This document shows, piece by piece, positions 43,494 through 53,142 of a stretch of 64,000 nt of DNA. Each line of letters opens with the position of its first letter. Within the stretch, counting starts at the first letter, position 1. Location of the stretch: positions 23,906,020 through 23,970,019 of the forward strand of contig CM020620.1 in NCBI GenBank assembly GCA_009829735.1, given 5' to 3'. The position numbers and the translations under genes were made by a program. Under the pieces are notes generated by a model. That model did no database searches. It was not told where the DNA came from and saw nothing but the letters and a program-made list of their open reading frames with translations. This DNA is from Pyropia yezoensis (Eukaryota > Rhodophyta > Bangiophyceae > Bangiales > Bangiaceae).

Positions 43494-43914
43494 CAGAGGG
43501 GGCGGTGGTCATGATGGGCGACTGTGGCGAGTTCCTCAAGGTGAAAGACCCCACCGAGCCCGCCTCCAGAAGCTACACGCCAGTATACCTTGCGCCCGAG
43601 TGGGATGAGGTTGTCCACTCCCGCTGGGGGGGCCGGACCCGCTGGAGCTGGGGCCCAAGGACGCGCGCCTGCGAAACCGGAGTTTAACGCCTTCGGCATG
43701 GTGTTCTACGACCTCCTCGGCCCCAGCCGACCCGCCACCCGCGAGCGTTCGACGCCTCCAGCGCCTGCGATGGCGGGCCCGCCTGGCTGTCTGCAGCCGA
43801 AGCCGGGGACCCCCTGTACACGACCATGGCGCGCCAGCCAGGGGCGATGACGCTCGCCACTCGCCTCCTCGACCGCGAACCCGCAAAGCGGCCGCCCGCA
43901 CGCACGGCCTTTGG
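43494..43914 (+). pseudogene. protein-kinase-like fragment, second copy
   Basis: Same DCG, APE, FGMVFYDLLG and RP blocks as at 14655-15075, with the same two changes of frame. The frame changes are thus shared by both copies, which weakens a pure sequencing-error explanation unless the copies share reads. Confidence 0.5.
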
Positions 43915-44441
43915 TGGACGTTAAACTATGCGTACCTGACGAAGGTGCCGGCGGGGGAGCCGCCCTCGCCGGCGGGCAGCGCCGCAGGAAGGGGGGCTTT
44001 GTCTTTGCCCCGGCGCCGCCGTCGCCGTTGCCGTCGTCATCGTCGTCACGACACGGGCGGTGGCCCGACTGGGTCCCCCGCGTGAAGCGAGGGCGGTCCC
44101 CACCACCAAGGGGGGCGGGCGGCCCTTCCGGCCGCCCCCGTCTGACTCCTCGGCCAGTGGCTTGTTGTGGCCCGCGGGCGGCTTTCCCGGCGGCGCCTTT
44201 GGCGACGGCGCCTTTGGCGGCGGCGTCTGCTTTGGCGGCGGCGTCGGAGTTTCCCGCGGCCCTGGCGCCTCCTCTCCTCCGGCCCGTGGATGCGGCAATA
44301 GCGGCCGTCGCAAACGCGGCAAGGGCGGCCACCGTTCCCCCCCCCCGGCCCGCCCGGCCAACCGCGGCGCCACAGCCGCTGCCCGCGCCGCGCGAGTCGC
44401 GGCCGGCCTACGGGGAATTTTGCCGCGATATCCCGGCTGTT

Positions 44442-45313
44442 GCCTGGTTATCCAGGCCGCGCGATCATCCATGGTGGAACTGCCCAATGGCGAGCCTTTC
44501 GATGACCGACCCATCTTGATCTGGCCGAGGGGGAAACAGGTCGAACGATGTGCCTGGATATCCAGAACTTTTCTCGTATGCACTATCGTCTTATTGGCTG
44601 TTGTGCGATGGTGGCTGCTGCCCAGAGACTCTCTCGAGATGTAGTACACAATTACAAAACTCATGCGACGTCAGTGGCGCGGGTGTAGACTTCTCCTGTG
44701 CTGAAGGGTAGTTAAAGTCGACCTGTGCTGGAGGACGCAGCTCGTAAACGAACACTAGAAATGCACTGCACTAAACATCGACCTCGTCGCAACTCAACGC
44801 AGTCGCCCACTGCGCACGCTCCCCCATAATCGATGGTGCACCGCTTCCATCATGTCCCATTGACTCAACCATACGATGATGTTAATGCCCCTGTCCACTC
44901 CGCCTTGTCTCTCGAGCAGCCACCACGGTGTGCTTTGTCCCCATCCTGCTGGACCGCGATGTACGTCTGCCGAATCTCCGTCCTGTGTTATCTATGATGG
45001 CGTGACGTTCTGCTTTCCCCCTCTACTTCGTGGCTATTTAAGATGTGTTCTGCCCCCCTCTGGCCGCATGGGTTCTTAATGGTGCACGCCGAGGTTGTAG
45101 GGGCTTCGTTGTGGCTTGTGCACGAAGACAGGCTGCTATGGTGGCGGGCGATGGCCGAAGTCCCGATGGTAGTTATAGTTGTGAAAGAAATTGTTTGCAT
45201 TGAACCATAGCATTGGATCGTATTTAAACCTTGAATAATGCTGCACACGAGACTACCTGACTCTCGAGCCACCGGAGCCTGGATATCCAGGCACGTCGTC
45301 CTGGATGTCCAGG
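44442..45313. repeat. GCCTGGATATCCAGGC palindromes, second copy
   Basis: Same two clusters as at 15603-16473, with the perfect 16-bp copy at 45277-45292. Confidence 0.75.
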
Positions 45314-45386
45314 CAATCTCACCTCTGAGGCGAATCCTCAGCCTATCAAAGTCCGGGCAATCCTGGCTGCCTGGATATTCGGGCTG

Positions 45387-46319
45387 TCAGGAAATTCCGG
45401 CAAAAGTTTCTCGAAGGGCGGGCGCTGTGGCCGCCGCCGACGCCGCGCCAGCGGCGGGCGCGGCCGACGCAACAAGCAGGGCAGGATCCCCGATGCCCGC
45501 CCAGTCGCCGGCGGCATCGCCAACCGACGCCGCCTTCACGGCAACGGTAGCAGTCAGCAAGGGGATCGCTGCGGCGGCCGCGGCGGCGGCGGCCGTGACA
45601 CTGCCGCCACTCTTGTCTGCGCCTGAAATGACAACGCCCGTCAAAACGGCGAGGAGCAAGCCCGCCGCCGCCGCCGCCGCGTCTCTGCCACCGCTACCGC
45701 CGCCGCCGCCGCCACCGCCGCCGCTGCCGCCGCCGCCGCCGCCACCGCCGCCGCCACCACCGCCGCTGACGTCCCTAGTGCCGCTGACGCTGCTGACGCC
45801 GCTCACGCGGCTCACGCCGTTGCAGTCGGCGTCGACTCGGTGAAGGCGGTCTTCGGATGGCGCCGCGGCCGGCGGCAGCGGCACCGCGCCCACTGTCACT
45901 GCCGGCACCGACGCGGTGGCGCGGCGGCGCAACACGACGCGGCCGTCGGCAATACCGGCCGGGGCAGTGACCCCCCCAACCTCGATGCCGTCGGGGAGGC
46001 ACAGCACCAGCGAATTGGGTTGGAATGGACGGAAGGTGTCAGTCATGGTGGCGGCTGCGGGCAGGCTCCGCGACTCCACCCTTCCTTCGCAGAAGGAACA
46101 AGTTTGCCCCGAGAGGCCGCCCTTTCCCCCCTCCCCCTGCCCCCCGCCACCCCCCATCGCCGTCACCGCATTCTCCTCGTGCACCGTAAACGTCACTCGC
46201 TGCGCCCGGGCCACCACCGAGAAGGGTGGCGTGGAAGCGTTGGGGGCGGCTGCCCTTGCCGCCCCCGCCACTGCCCACCACACGTCGGCTAGCGCGGCGG
46301 CCACATTGGCTCCGGCCAT
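45387..46319 (-). CDS. Ala/Gly-rich 310 aa protein
   Basis: Open frame from the ATG at 46319 (MAGANVAAALADVWW). The N-terminus is hydrophobic and Ala-rich and may be a signal or targeting segment. Residues 30-150 include natural-looking sequence (RVTFTVHEENAVTA, TCSFCEG, TFRPFQPNSLVLCLPDG). A glycine-only linker of about 30 residues with a few Ser follows, then a hydrophobic Ala/Leu/Val-rich C-terminal part (GLLLAVLTGVVISG) that could be a membrane segment. The linker reads as poly-Pro on the other strand, where a 201 aa frame is also open, so the strand is not fully certain. No known family recognised; a secreted or wall-associated protein is only a guess. Confidence 0.42.
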   Translation of the reverse strand: MAGANVAAALADVWWAVAGAARAAAPNASTPPFSVVARAQRVTFTVHEENAVTAMGGGGGQGEGGKGGLSGQTCSFCEGRVESRSLPAAATMTDTFRPFQPNSLVLCLPDGIEVGGVTAPAGIADGRVVLRRRATASVPAVTVGAVPLPPAAAPSEDRLHRVDADCNGVSRVSGVSSVSGTRDVSGGGGGGGGGGGGGSGGGGGGGGGSGGRDAAAAAAGLLLAVLTGVVISGADKSGGSVTAAAAAAAAAIPLLTATVAVKAASVGDAAGDWAGIGDPALLVASAAPAAGAASAAATAPALRETFAGIS

Positions 46320-47499
46320 GTGACTTGTTTTTGAGTGGTAAGGGGTTACGGACGCTGGCCAGCGGGTGGCTTGCCCGCCGTGATTCTCTGTGGACTGGCG
46401 CGTATTTGATCTGTGGGAAAGGAAGGACTGTGGCATGGTGTATCCGGTCCCCAACAGGCCACCTGTCCCCCTTGGGGGGATCGGAGGGGTGTGCGCGGGA
46501 CGGACCGCCGGCCGTCCTCGGCCGGCGCGTTCGTTTGCCCTCGCGCCCCGCCCGCCGTCCCGGCTTCGCCCTGAGCGCTGCCTGGGGCGCGCGCCTGTAT
46601 CTCATCTTCTTTATCTCTCTGCTTGCCTCCGCCTGCGGATTGCACGCTGTTTACCCCCTTTTGTGGGGCACGGGCACTTTCCCGCCCCCCGGCGCAGTGG
46701 GGCTTAAGCCAGGACCACGAGCAAGCGGGGTCCTGGCCCGAAACCTTGCTTTTAGCGACGATGAGTTTGCATAGCGGGCGCAAGAAAGATTCCTGAGATT
46801 GCTGCGCAGCGCAACTTCTTGCAGGGCACAACAAAAGGACAACCCAGGTCGGCTGTGCTCTTCGGCACGAGCAAAAAATCTCCCGTGACTGATCCTTACT
46901 CTTTCTCCGCTAGTGTCCAATAGAACGGCCCGGATGACTCTGCTGTCACGATTGAGAACATATAACTGGTCGCAGCTCCAAACGGAATGCTGGGAGAATT
47001 TTGTTCCTGCTCTGGGGGCGCCCTGCAGTGGGATACAGACCCGCATCGTCCGTTGCTTGTGGGTGCAGTGCTTGCTGTGCAGAACAGATCCCAGGTGTAA
47101 CTTTTTCCATTCCCTCTTCAAGGAGCGCTTCACAAGCTCGCAAGTTGTTCTGTCGATACCACGAGGAAACTGAGGGTCGTGCGCTTCCGGCGCAGTCAAG
47201 AACCATCCATGCGGGCTTGTGCAACTTGCATCTGGAAGCATAAAGTAAATTTAGTCCTCAAAATCGACGTTCTTCAAGCACTGAGAGGGGGTTGCAAAAT
47301 CCTGCGCAAGAGGAAAACACCCGGAATGCAAGAAATCGCTGGTCCTTCTTTAGACCCCACTGCGCGGGGCCTGCCGTGTTGCCGGTTGTGACCTCTGGGC
47401 ACACCGGGCGGCTAAATGTATCAACTAGCACACCCGCGTCGGAGGCAAGGAGTAACCGCCCGCACGGCCGTGCCGCCGCCGCCTCCCCCACCACCACTA

Positions 47500-49105
47500 T
47501 CACCGCCCACCGGCGCCACCGGCGCCCGCCACTGTGATGACGAGCGGTGGCGGGGGGATGCCCCCACCCACCGCCGCCCCTGCGGGAGCGCCAAAGAGGG
47601 CGGCGACCGCACCCGTCGCGTAGGTCACCGAGCCACCCGCGCCACCGATGCCGCCGGCGGCTCCCGCGCCAGCCGCGGGTAGTGGAGGTGCCGCTGGCGC
47701 ACCGGTGGCGGCGCCGCCAGACCCACCGCCACCGCCGGTAGCCCCATTCCCGGCAGTCACTGTCGAGCCGGCCGCCACCACCGAGGCGATCGCTGCCGCG
47801 CCTGCCGCCGCAGACGACGTTGGCGCCGCCGCCGCCGCCGCCGCCGCCGTAACCCTGCCCACAGGGGGACGCGGGGTGAACAGCAGGCGCAGAACCCCCC
47901 CCTGCGCGCCCCCCCGGCATCAACGCCCGCCTGGACTGGCACCAGGCTGCCACGGACGGAAAAGAGCAGCTCACCGGACACAAACGGCCAGGGTGGCCGC
48001 CCCGGATGGCAGCCGCTGCGAGCACGTCGCGCCGACGGGGCGGCGACAGCCGCCGACGCCGTCAGTCCCCCCACCGTGCTTGCATCGGGCGGCACGCCGC
48101 CAGTGCCCCGGCGGTGGGCGGTCACTGGGGTGCGGACAGCAAGCGCCGCGGCGAGGAGGCCCGCCTTGGGCGTGTCCGGTGGGACTGCCGCGGCGGCGCT
48201 CGTCAGGTGGACGCCCGCCGCCGCCGCCGCCACCGCCGCCGCCGCGGCCCACGCGGCCGCACACGCGGTGTCCGCAACGGCAGGACAGCCGACGGCTGCC
48301 CGCTGGGCGGCCACCCGGCCACCTGCCGCGGGATGGCGGCGGCCGCCGCCCAGACCGCTGTGCCCTCCCCTCCCCCGCCTACATTCGCGCCGGAGCTAGT
48401 GACATCTACGAGTGCCAGCGCCGGCCGGGGGGTGGTGCCGGCGGTAGCCGCCGCCACAGCTGCCGCCACAGCCGCCGCCCCGGCCCAGTTGGCTCAAGCA
48501 GCCGCCGCCACCGCGGCGGGGCCTTGCCAGGAAGGGTGGAGGGCAGCACGCCTGTCTTGGCGGCTGCGTCCCCCCATCCCCCCGGCACCGCGTCTTCCGT
48601 ACCATCTGCCACCTTCTAGCCGCCCTTCCTTCGCCTGGGTGGCCGCCGCCGTGGTGATTGCTGCAGCGGCGGCGGCAGCGGCGGGTTCGGCGGCATCCGC
48701 CTGCAAAACGTGCAGTGGCGCCGCTATCGCCTCGGCGGAGGGGGGTGTCGCCGACAGCGCCGCCAGTAGTCGTGTCCCCGACGGCGCCGCTGGTGGTTTC
48801 CCCACCGCCGTGACAGACAGGGGCGGCTCCCCGTCCGACCCGCCCCCTGTCGACAGCGCCAATGGCGGCACGGGCGGCGAGGTGGTCGACTCCGGTACGG
48901 CGTCGTCGACAGACGTCAGCGCCCGCGTCGCCGTCGGCACCAGTGGTACCGATGGCACCGACGGTGAGCCCGATGAGGGCGGCGCGGCCGACGCGGACGC
49001 CGTCGACCACGTCGCCTCCGCCGGTGCCGCCGCCGCCGCCGATAGCCCCGCTACGGATGTTGTCGCTGGCACTGACGCAGCCGACGACCACGACGACGGT
49101 GCCAC
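47500..49105 (-). CDS. Ala-rich coding-like region, structure unresolved
   Basis: Several minus-strand frames follow one another with natural-looking Ala/Ser/Thr/Val content: APSSWSSAASVPATTSVAG at the right, PWPFVSGELLFSVRGSLVP in the middle and SVTYATGAVAALFGAPAGA at the left. They lie in different frames, so introns or homopolymer errors would be needed. Plus-strand frames are also open because of the GC content. It may be one repetitive Ala-rich gene like its neighbour at 45387. Confidence 0.22.
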
Positions 49106-50504
49106 GGCCGGCGGCGCAACGGCGGCGGGACGTCATTATCCAGAGCATCAAGTCATTCCCCTCATTGTACAGCTACGAAACCCAGCAGGGGGCCCCAACC
49201 AGGCGCGAAGGGTGCGGGGGGGGGGGGGGTGAGCCGCGGCGGCAGCTGCACCAGGGAGGGAGCGGGCAGGGTGCAGTGGCATCGGCGTGCTTCCTTAGCC
49301 GCCGCGGTGACGCGCCTCCGCCCCACCCGCGGCGGCGCGCAGCCTCCCCCCCCCATAAATAGCACAACCATCCCCCCCACAGTGCAGCAGCGCAGACCAG
49401 CGAGAGGCAGCACCCACGTGCGGACAGGGGATGGGGGAGATAGAAGCGAGGGCGGCAGCTGGAGCAAGCGGGAGGCGACGAGCCAGCACTGGGATCAGCG
49501 CGCAGCGGCCGCCGCCGCTGCGGCGATGGCGGCGCCCCAGCACCGCCCTCCCCTTTGAAACCGCTTCTTCCATTCCCGCCCGTAGAACAACACGGCGCCG
49601 CAAGGAACGGCACGCACGCGTAGCCACGGGGAGGAGGAAAGGCGGAGGGGGATTGTGCAGGGGACAGGCGGGGAGGAGCTGCACAGGCGGCGAAAGAGGC
49701 AAAGCCCTTCGAGCACCGCATCGGGCACGCCCGGGCACACCTGGTCACGGTAGGACGAGCAGATGGTCATACCCAGCTGCCCCACTCAAGCCTCACCTAG
49801 TGTCTTAAGTCGATTCCATATAGCTAGACTGATTGGCACCCCCCAACTTCGACCCCTCCTATCTTCCTTCTCGCTCATACCCAGACAGCGTACCTGGGCT
49901 CATTTTGTAGCTCATGTCATGGCCATTCGACTGCGCTGTCTCACGAGCTCACTGTACGAACGTATCAGACAAAAATGCTCCACGCCGTGAATGTAGCTGT
50001 GGTTTTTCCGTCACTTTTTCCTCGTGTTTTCTCTTCAGCAACCAAGTACCGCTTTCTGGCCACGTGGCGTGGACTCCGATTGTGTCTTCACATGCATGCG
50101 ATGCCATCCTCCGTTTTTTCAGCGTTCGTCAGGAGTGTGGTAGCACGTACAGGGCGGTACGACGTTGGGCATGTTACTCTTCTCCGCATAAATTGCATCC
50201 AGTGTCGATAGCCTGAAAGCAAAGTAGACTCCCGTTCTTGCGCCAGATGCTCCCTCTGATATGGGGCTCCGAAGGAAGAGGTTGCAGAGGAGGCCAGATC
50301 GAGAGCCTCCCCGGAAAAACATGGAAGTACGAGACGCCAGCACTACACCTCCGGGCCCATATTACAATCTGTGTCGGAGAGGTCTACCGCAGGGCACTCT
50401 TGCGTCTGCCTGCGAAGTTTAGAGCGAAGAGCTGCAGTCTGCTCTCTGCACAGGGCTTTTTCTCAGACGTCTAGCTGAATGGAATCGACTTCAGTCTACC
50501 AGCA
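49106..50504. other. no gene supported
   Basis: A GC-rich part with a run of about 13 G at 49216-49229, then from 49800 ordinary-composition sequence with only short frames. Nothing recognisable. Confidence 0.4.
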
Positions 50505-50868
50505 GGCTCATTTGAGCCTTCTCGGCTCATTTGAGCTCCTTTTTCGGGTCCAGTTTTTTTTCGTACTTCCCGTGCCCCCCTGATCTTTTTGACGCCCGAA
50601 ACGGACTCAGCGGAGGCTATTTAACCTTGGGGCATCTTGAGTGCATCCTAAGCTTTAGCTTCACAAAAACCCGGACAAAAGGCAGGCTCTTGTCGACTCC
50701 TTCGCCCCGCCAAGGAAAGACTTCTGACTCCCCTGGGCACGTTGTCCGCAGCCAGTGCGCCCCCCTCCCGTGAGTGCACAGCCGCAGAACGCAGTGGCCT
50801 TCTTTCCAGCACCAACAGGCACGTCTCCACCCATTGTATCCTTCCCCAGCCCCGTACTATGCGATTCG

Positions 50869-51610
50869 CTATGCACCCCCCTCCCCCTCTCCCTCCCCTC
50901 GTCCCTTCTCCTCTTCCCCCTCCGCCCTCTCGACCAACCTCCCCCACCCCCCCCCCCCCTGTCCCGCCGCCGCCCGCTCACCCCTCTCCCCCTGCCTCCC
51001 AAAATAGCAGGAAAGCCAGGCGGCGGCCGCGGCGAACGCCGCGGCCGCCGCCTGGCTTTCCTGCTCCGCCGTCGCCGCCGCCGCGTCGGCGCGGCCGCCC
51101 GCGGAGGCCGCGACGGTAGCTACGACGGCGGCGGCCTCGGCGGCGGCGGGCGCCGCCGCCGCCGCCGCGTCTGCCCCCCGCGCGCGATCCGCCGCGGCCG
51201 ACGAGGCCGCGTCGGCCGCCACCGACCGCGCGTCCGCTGCCGTCGACAGCGCATCAGCGGCCGCCGCGTGCGTGTCAGCGGCAGCGGCCGCGTTGGCGGC
51301 GGCGGCAGCCACAGCCGCCGCCGTGTCTTCGGCCGCCACGCGCGCGGCGGGGTCGCGGAACAACCCGTCCGCGGCGGCCACGGCGCGCGCTTCCGCGGCC
51401 GCCGCGGCGGCGGCCCCCGCGGCGTCGGCGCGCGCCGCGTCGAGTGTGGCTGCCGCGGCGGCGTCGGCGCGCGCTACGTTCAGCGCCGCGGCGGCGGCGG
51501 CGCACGCCGCGTCCAGCGAAGCGGCGGCCGAGTCGGCGTGCGGCGCGTCAAGAGCGGCGGCCGCGGCGGCCGCGTCGGCGGCAGCCGCGTCTGCGACCGC
51601 GGCCGCGTTG
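50869..51610 (-). CDS. Ala-rich repetitive ORF
   Basis: Minus-strand frame open from about 51610 to 50869, with the first ATG-like start inside it at 51381. It reads as imperfect 7- to 13-residue repeats with a regularly spaced Asp (AADALST, AADARSV, TLDAARADAA), suggestive of a long Ala helix or coiled coil. The plus-strand frame is also Ala-rich (174 aa at 51272-51796) but lacks the Asp periodicity. The 60-bp palindrome at 51006 lies near the C-terminal end. No family recognised. Confidence 0.33.
50870..50970. repeat. pyrimidine-rich tract
   Basis: About 100 bp almost entirely C and T on the plus strand, ending in a run of about 12 C near 50950. It could form triplex or G-quadruplex structures and is prone to assembly error. 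Confidence 0.8.
51006..51065. repeat. 60-bp hairpin with 29-bp perfect arms
   Basis: Arms 51006-51034 and 51037-51065 are exact reverse complements separated by two bases (AA). The arm begins AGCAGGAAAGCCAGGCGG. It sits at the boundary between the pyrimidine-rich tract and the Ala-rich ORF. Confidence 0.97.
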
Positions 51611-51799
51611 ACACGGGCGAATCGGCACCAGCGGCTGAGAGGGAAGGGCGGTCACAAGAGGCGACAGGCGGCAGCGGGGCGGCAGGGATGTGCCGTCGGT
51701 GAGGTCAAGCCGAGTCCGCTCGAACAGTGTGCCTCCAGGGGTCAGAATCGACGATTTCCGGAAGGCTCATTTGAGCCTCAGCACCGGCTCATTTGAGCC

Positions 51800-52837
51800 T
51801 TATTTGAGGTAGACTAGACACTAGCGGCCCAGGCGTGCTGTGCGGACAGGGTTGATATATGTTGCGAAAGCATCCATCGTTAGTAAAAACATGCGATAAT
51901 TATTGAAAACGTTTCTGATAGTTATCGCCCAGGAGCCACGTGTTAGGATGACAGCAATGAATTAACCAAGTCGTGCCCAACACGAGCCGCCTGACGAGCT
52001 GCGGACACGGCTTTCGGAAATGGCGTAGAGCCTAAATTGGGCCGCGTAGTGCGCAGGCGGCGGAGAACGCGCCGCGTGGGGCGGCCGCACCCCCCGTGTA
52101 CAGTACGCCGCGGAGGATGTCAAGTCCTAGTCGGCGTACGTAGCTCCTATCGTCCTCGTGGTGTGGGTCTGGATCTTGGCTGGGCACGCTGCCGTACTGT
52201 ATCGCGGCTACGTACACAGTTCCGAAGACGACGACAGGGTGCGGCACTGCCGCGTGATCAGGCGGTCCGGTCTGGTCTGATGGGCCTCCGAGCCGACACG
52301 TGGTGGAACACGTGGACGTCCGATAATCATTATCGTTCCGGTTCTCCTGAACGTTATTCTTTTCTGATAATTTACTCGATAATTTTGACTCAATACTTAT
52401 CGCCTCTCAACCCTGTGTGCGGATCCCATGGTCATCGGAGTAGGCTCGGGTGCCATGTACATACGAGATTTGTGTTTTGATTAGGGACGCTTTTGATTTT
52501 TTATTGGAGCTTCCCGTGACACCTGAAAAGTTTGAAATATTTGAGTACTTTTCTTGCTCGTCATGTATCTATCAGGCATGCAGTGAAGGGAGCGGCGTGT
52601 AGGACTGACGTTTTTGGACCTCCATGAGGAGCACTCTAGCGGAGATATACAATGATGGAGAGGGAGCGCGAAGCGGGTGAGGAGGGGGCGCCATCTTATG
52701 AACGGGGTTTGATGGCGGCGTCGGCGCGTGGCTTCCTCGGGCAGCTCTCGCAGATGACTCGAGGAGAACGACGCGAAAAGAGTGAAGGCGAGGGGAGGGG
52801 GGGGGGTGCTTTTCAATGTAGAAATTGGTGAGGCTAT
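51800..52837. other. no gene supported
   Basis: AT-richer than its neighbours, with scattered GATAAT/ATTATC-like stretches near 51890-51930 and 52320-52385. No ORF of interest. Confidence 0.4.
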
Positions 52838-53095
52838 GTGGAAAGCGGGGGAGTGGGGTGTGTTTGCGTGGGTCGCGGCCATCCCGCCGCCTGGCACGCG
52901 CTGACGACGACGCCGTGCTCCGAGGGCGTCACCTGGGTTATGCAGGGGAAGGTCATCGCGGCGAGCCAGGCACAGCTGGCTCGCCTCGGCCGCGCGCTCC
53001 TCGAATCGGTGGTGGTGGTGCTGACGGAGCGGCCCACGCAGCCGTTCAACGGCCGCAAGGTGCTGTCTGTCCTACGGCGCGTAGGGCGGGCATAG
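52838..53095 (+). CDS. short unrecognised ORF, possible exon
   Basis: 85-codon frame whose second half (QGKVIAASQAQLARLGRALL, then VVVVLTERPTQPFNGRKVL) looks like a real helical and strand-containing protein segment, more so than surrounding frames. No partner exon found nearby and no family assigned. Confidence 0.3.
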   Translation: MESGGVGCVCVGRGHPAAWHALTTTPCSEGVTWVMQGKVIAASQAQLARLGRALLESVVVVLTERPTQPFNGRKVLSVLRRVGRA

Positions 53096-53142
53096 TTGAC
53101 TTTTGGGAACGGCTTGGAGGAGGGGGGAAGGGGGATGGGTGA

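Larger units (their letters stand above)
35362..47973 (+). repeat. 12.6-kb near-identical block, copy B
   Basis: Partner of 6522-19131, offset close to 28840. It starts inside an LTR and carries the LSU relic, Tc1-like element, kinase-like fragment and Ala/Gly-rich gene in the same order. Contig 3 continues past the point where contig 1 stops. Confidence 0.95.
50505..51799. repeat. paired GGCTCATTTGAGCC palindromes flanking Ala-rich block
   Basis: The 14-bp sequence GGCTCATTTGAGCC (6-bp arms, TT centre) occurs at 50505-50518, in near-full form at 50524-50536, and again at 51764-51777 and 51786-51799. The two pairs, each spaced about 20 bp, bracket a 1.2-kb segment. Confidence 0.85.

Noticed and set aside
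47250-49250. Plus-strand ORFs of 323 and 408 aa
   Set aside because: Arg/Pro/His-rich in the manner of out-of-frame GC-rich DNA, whereas minus-strand frames read more naturally.
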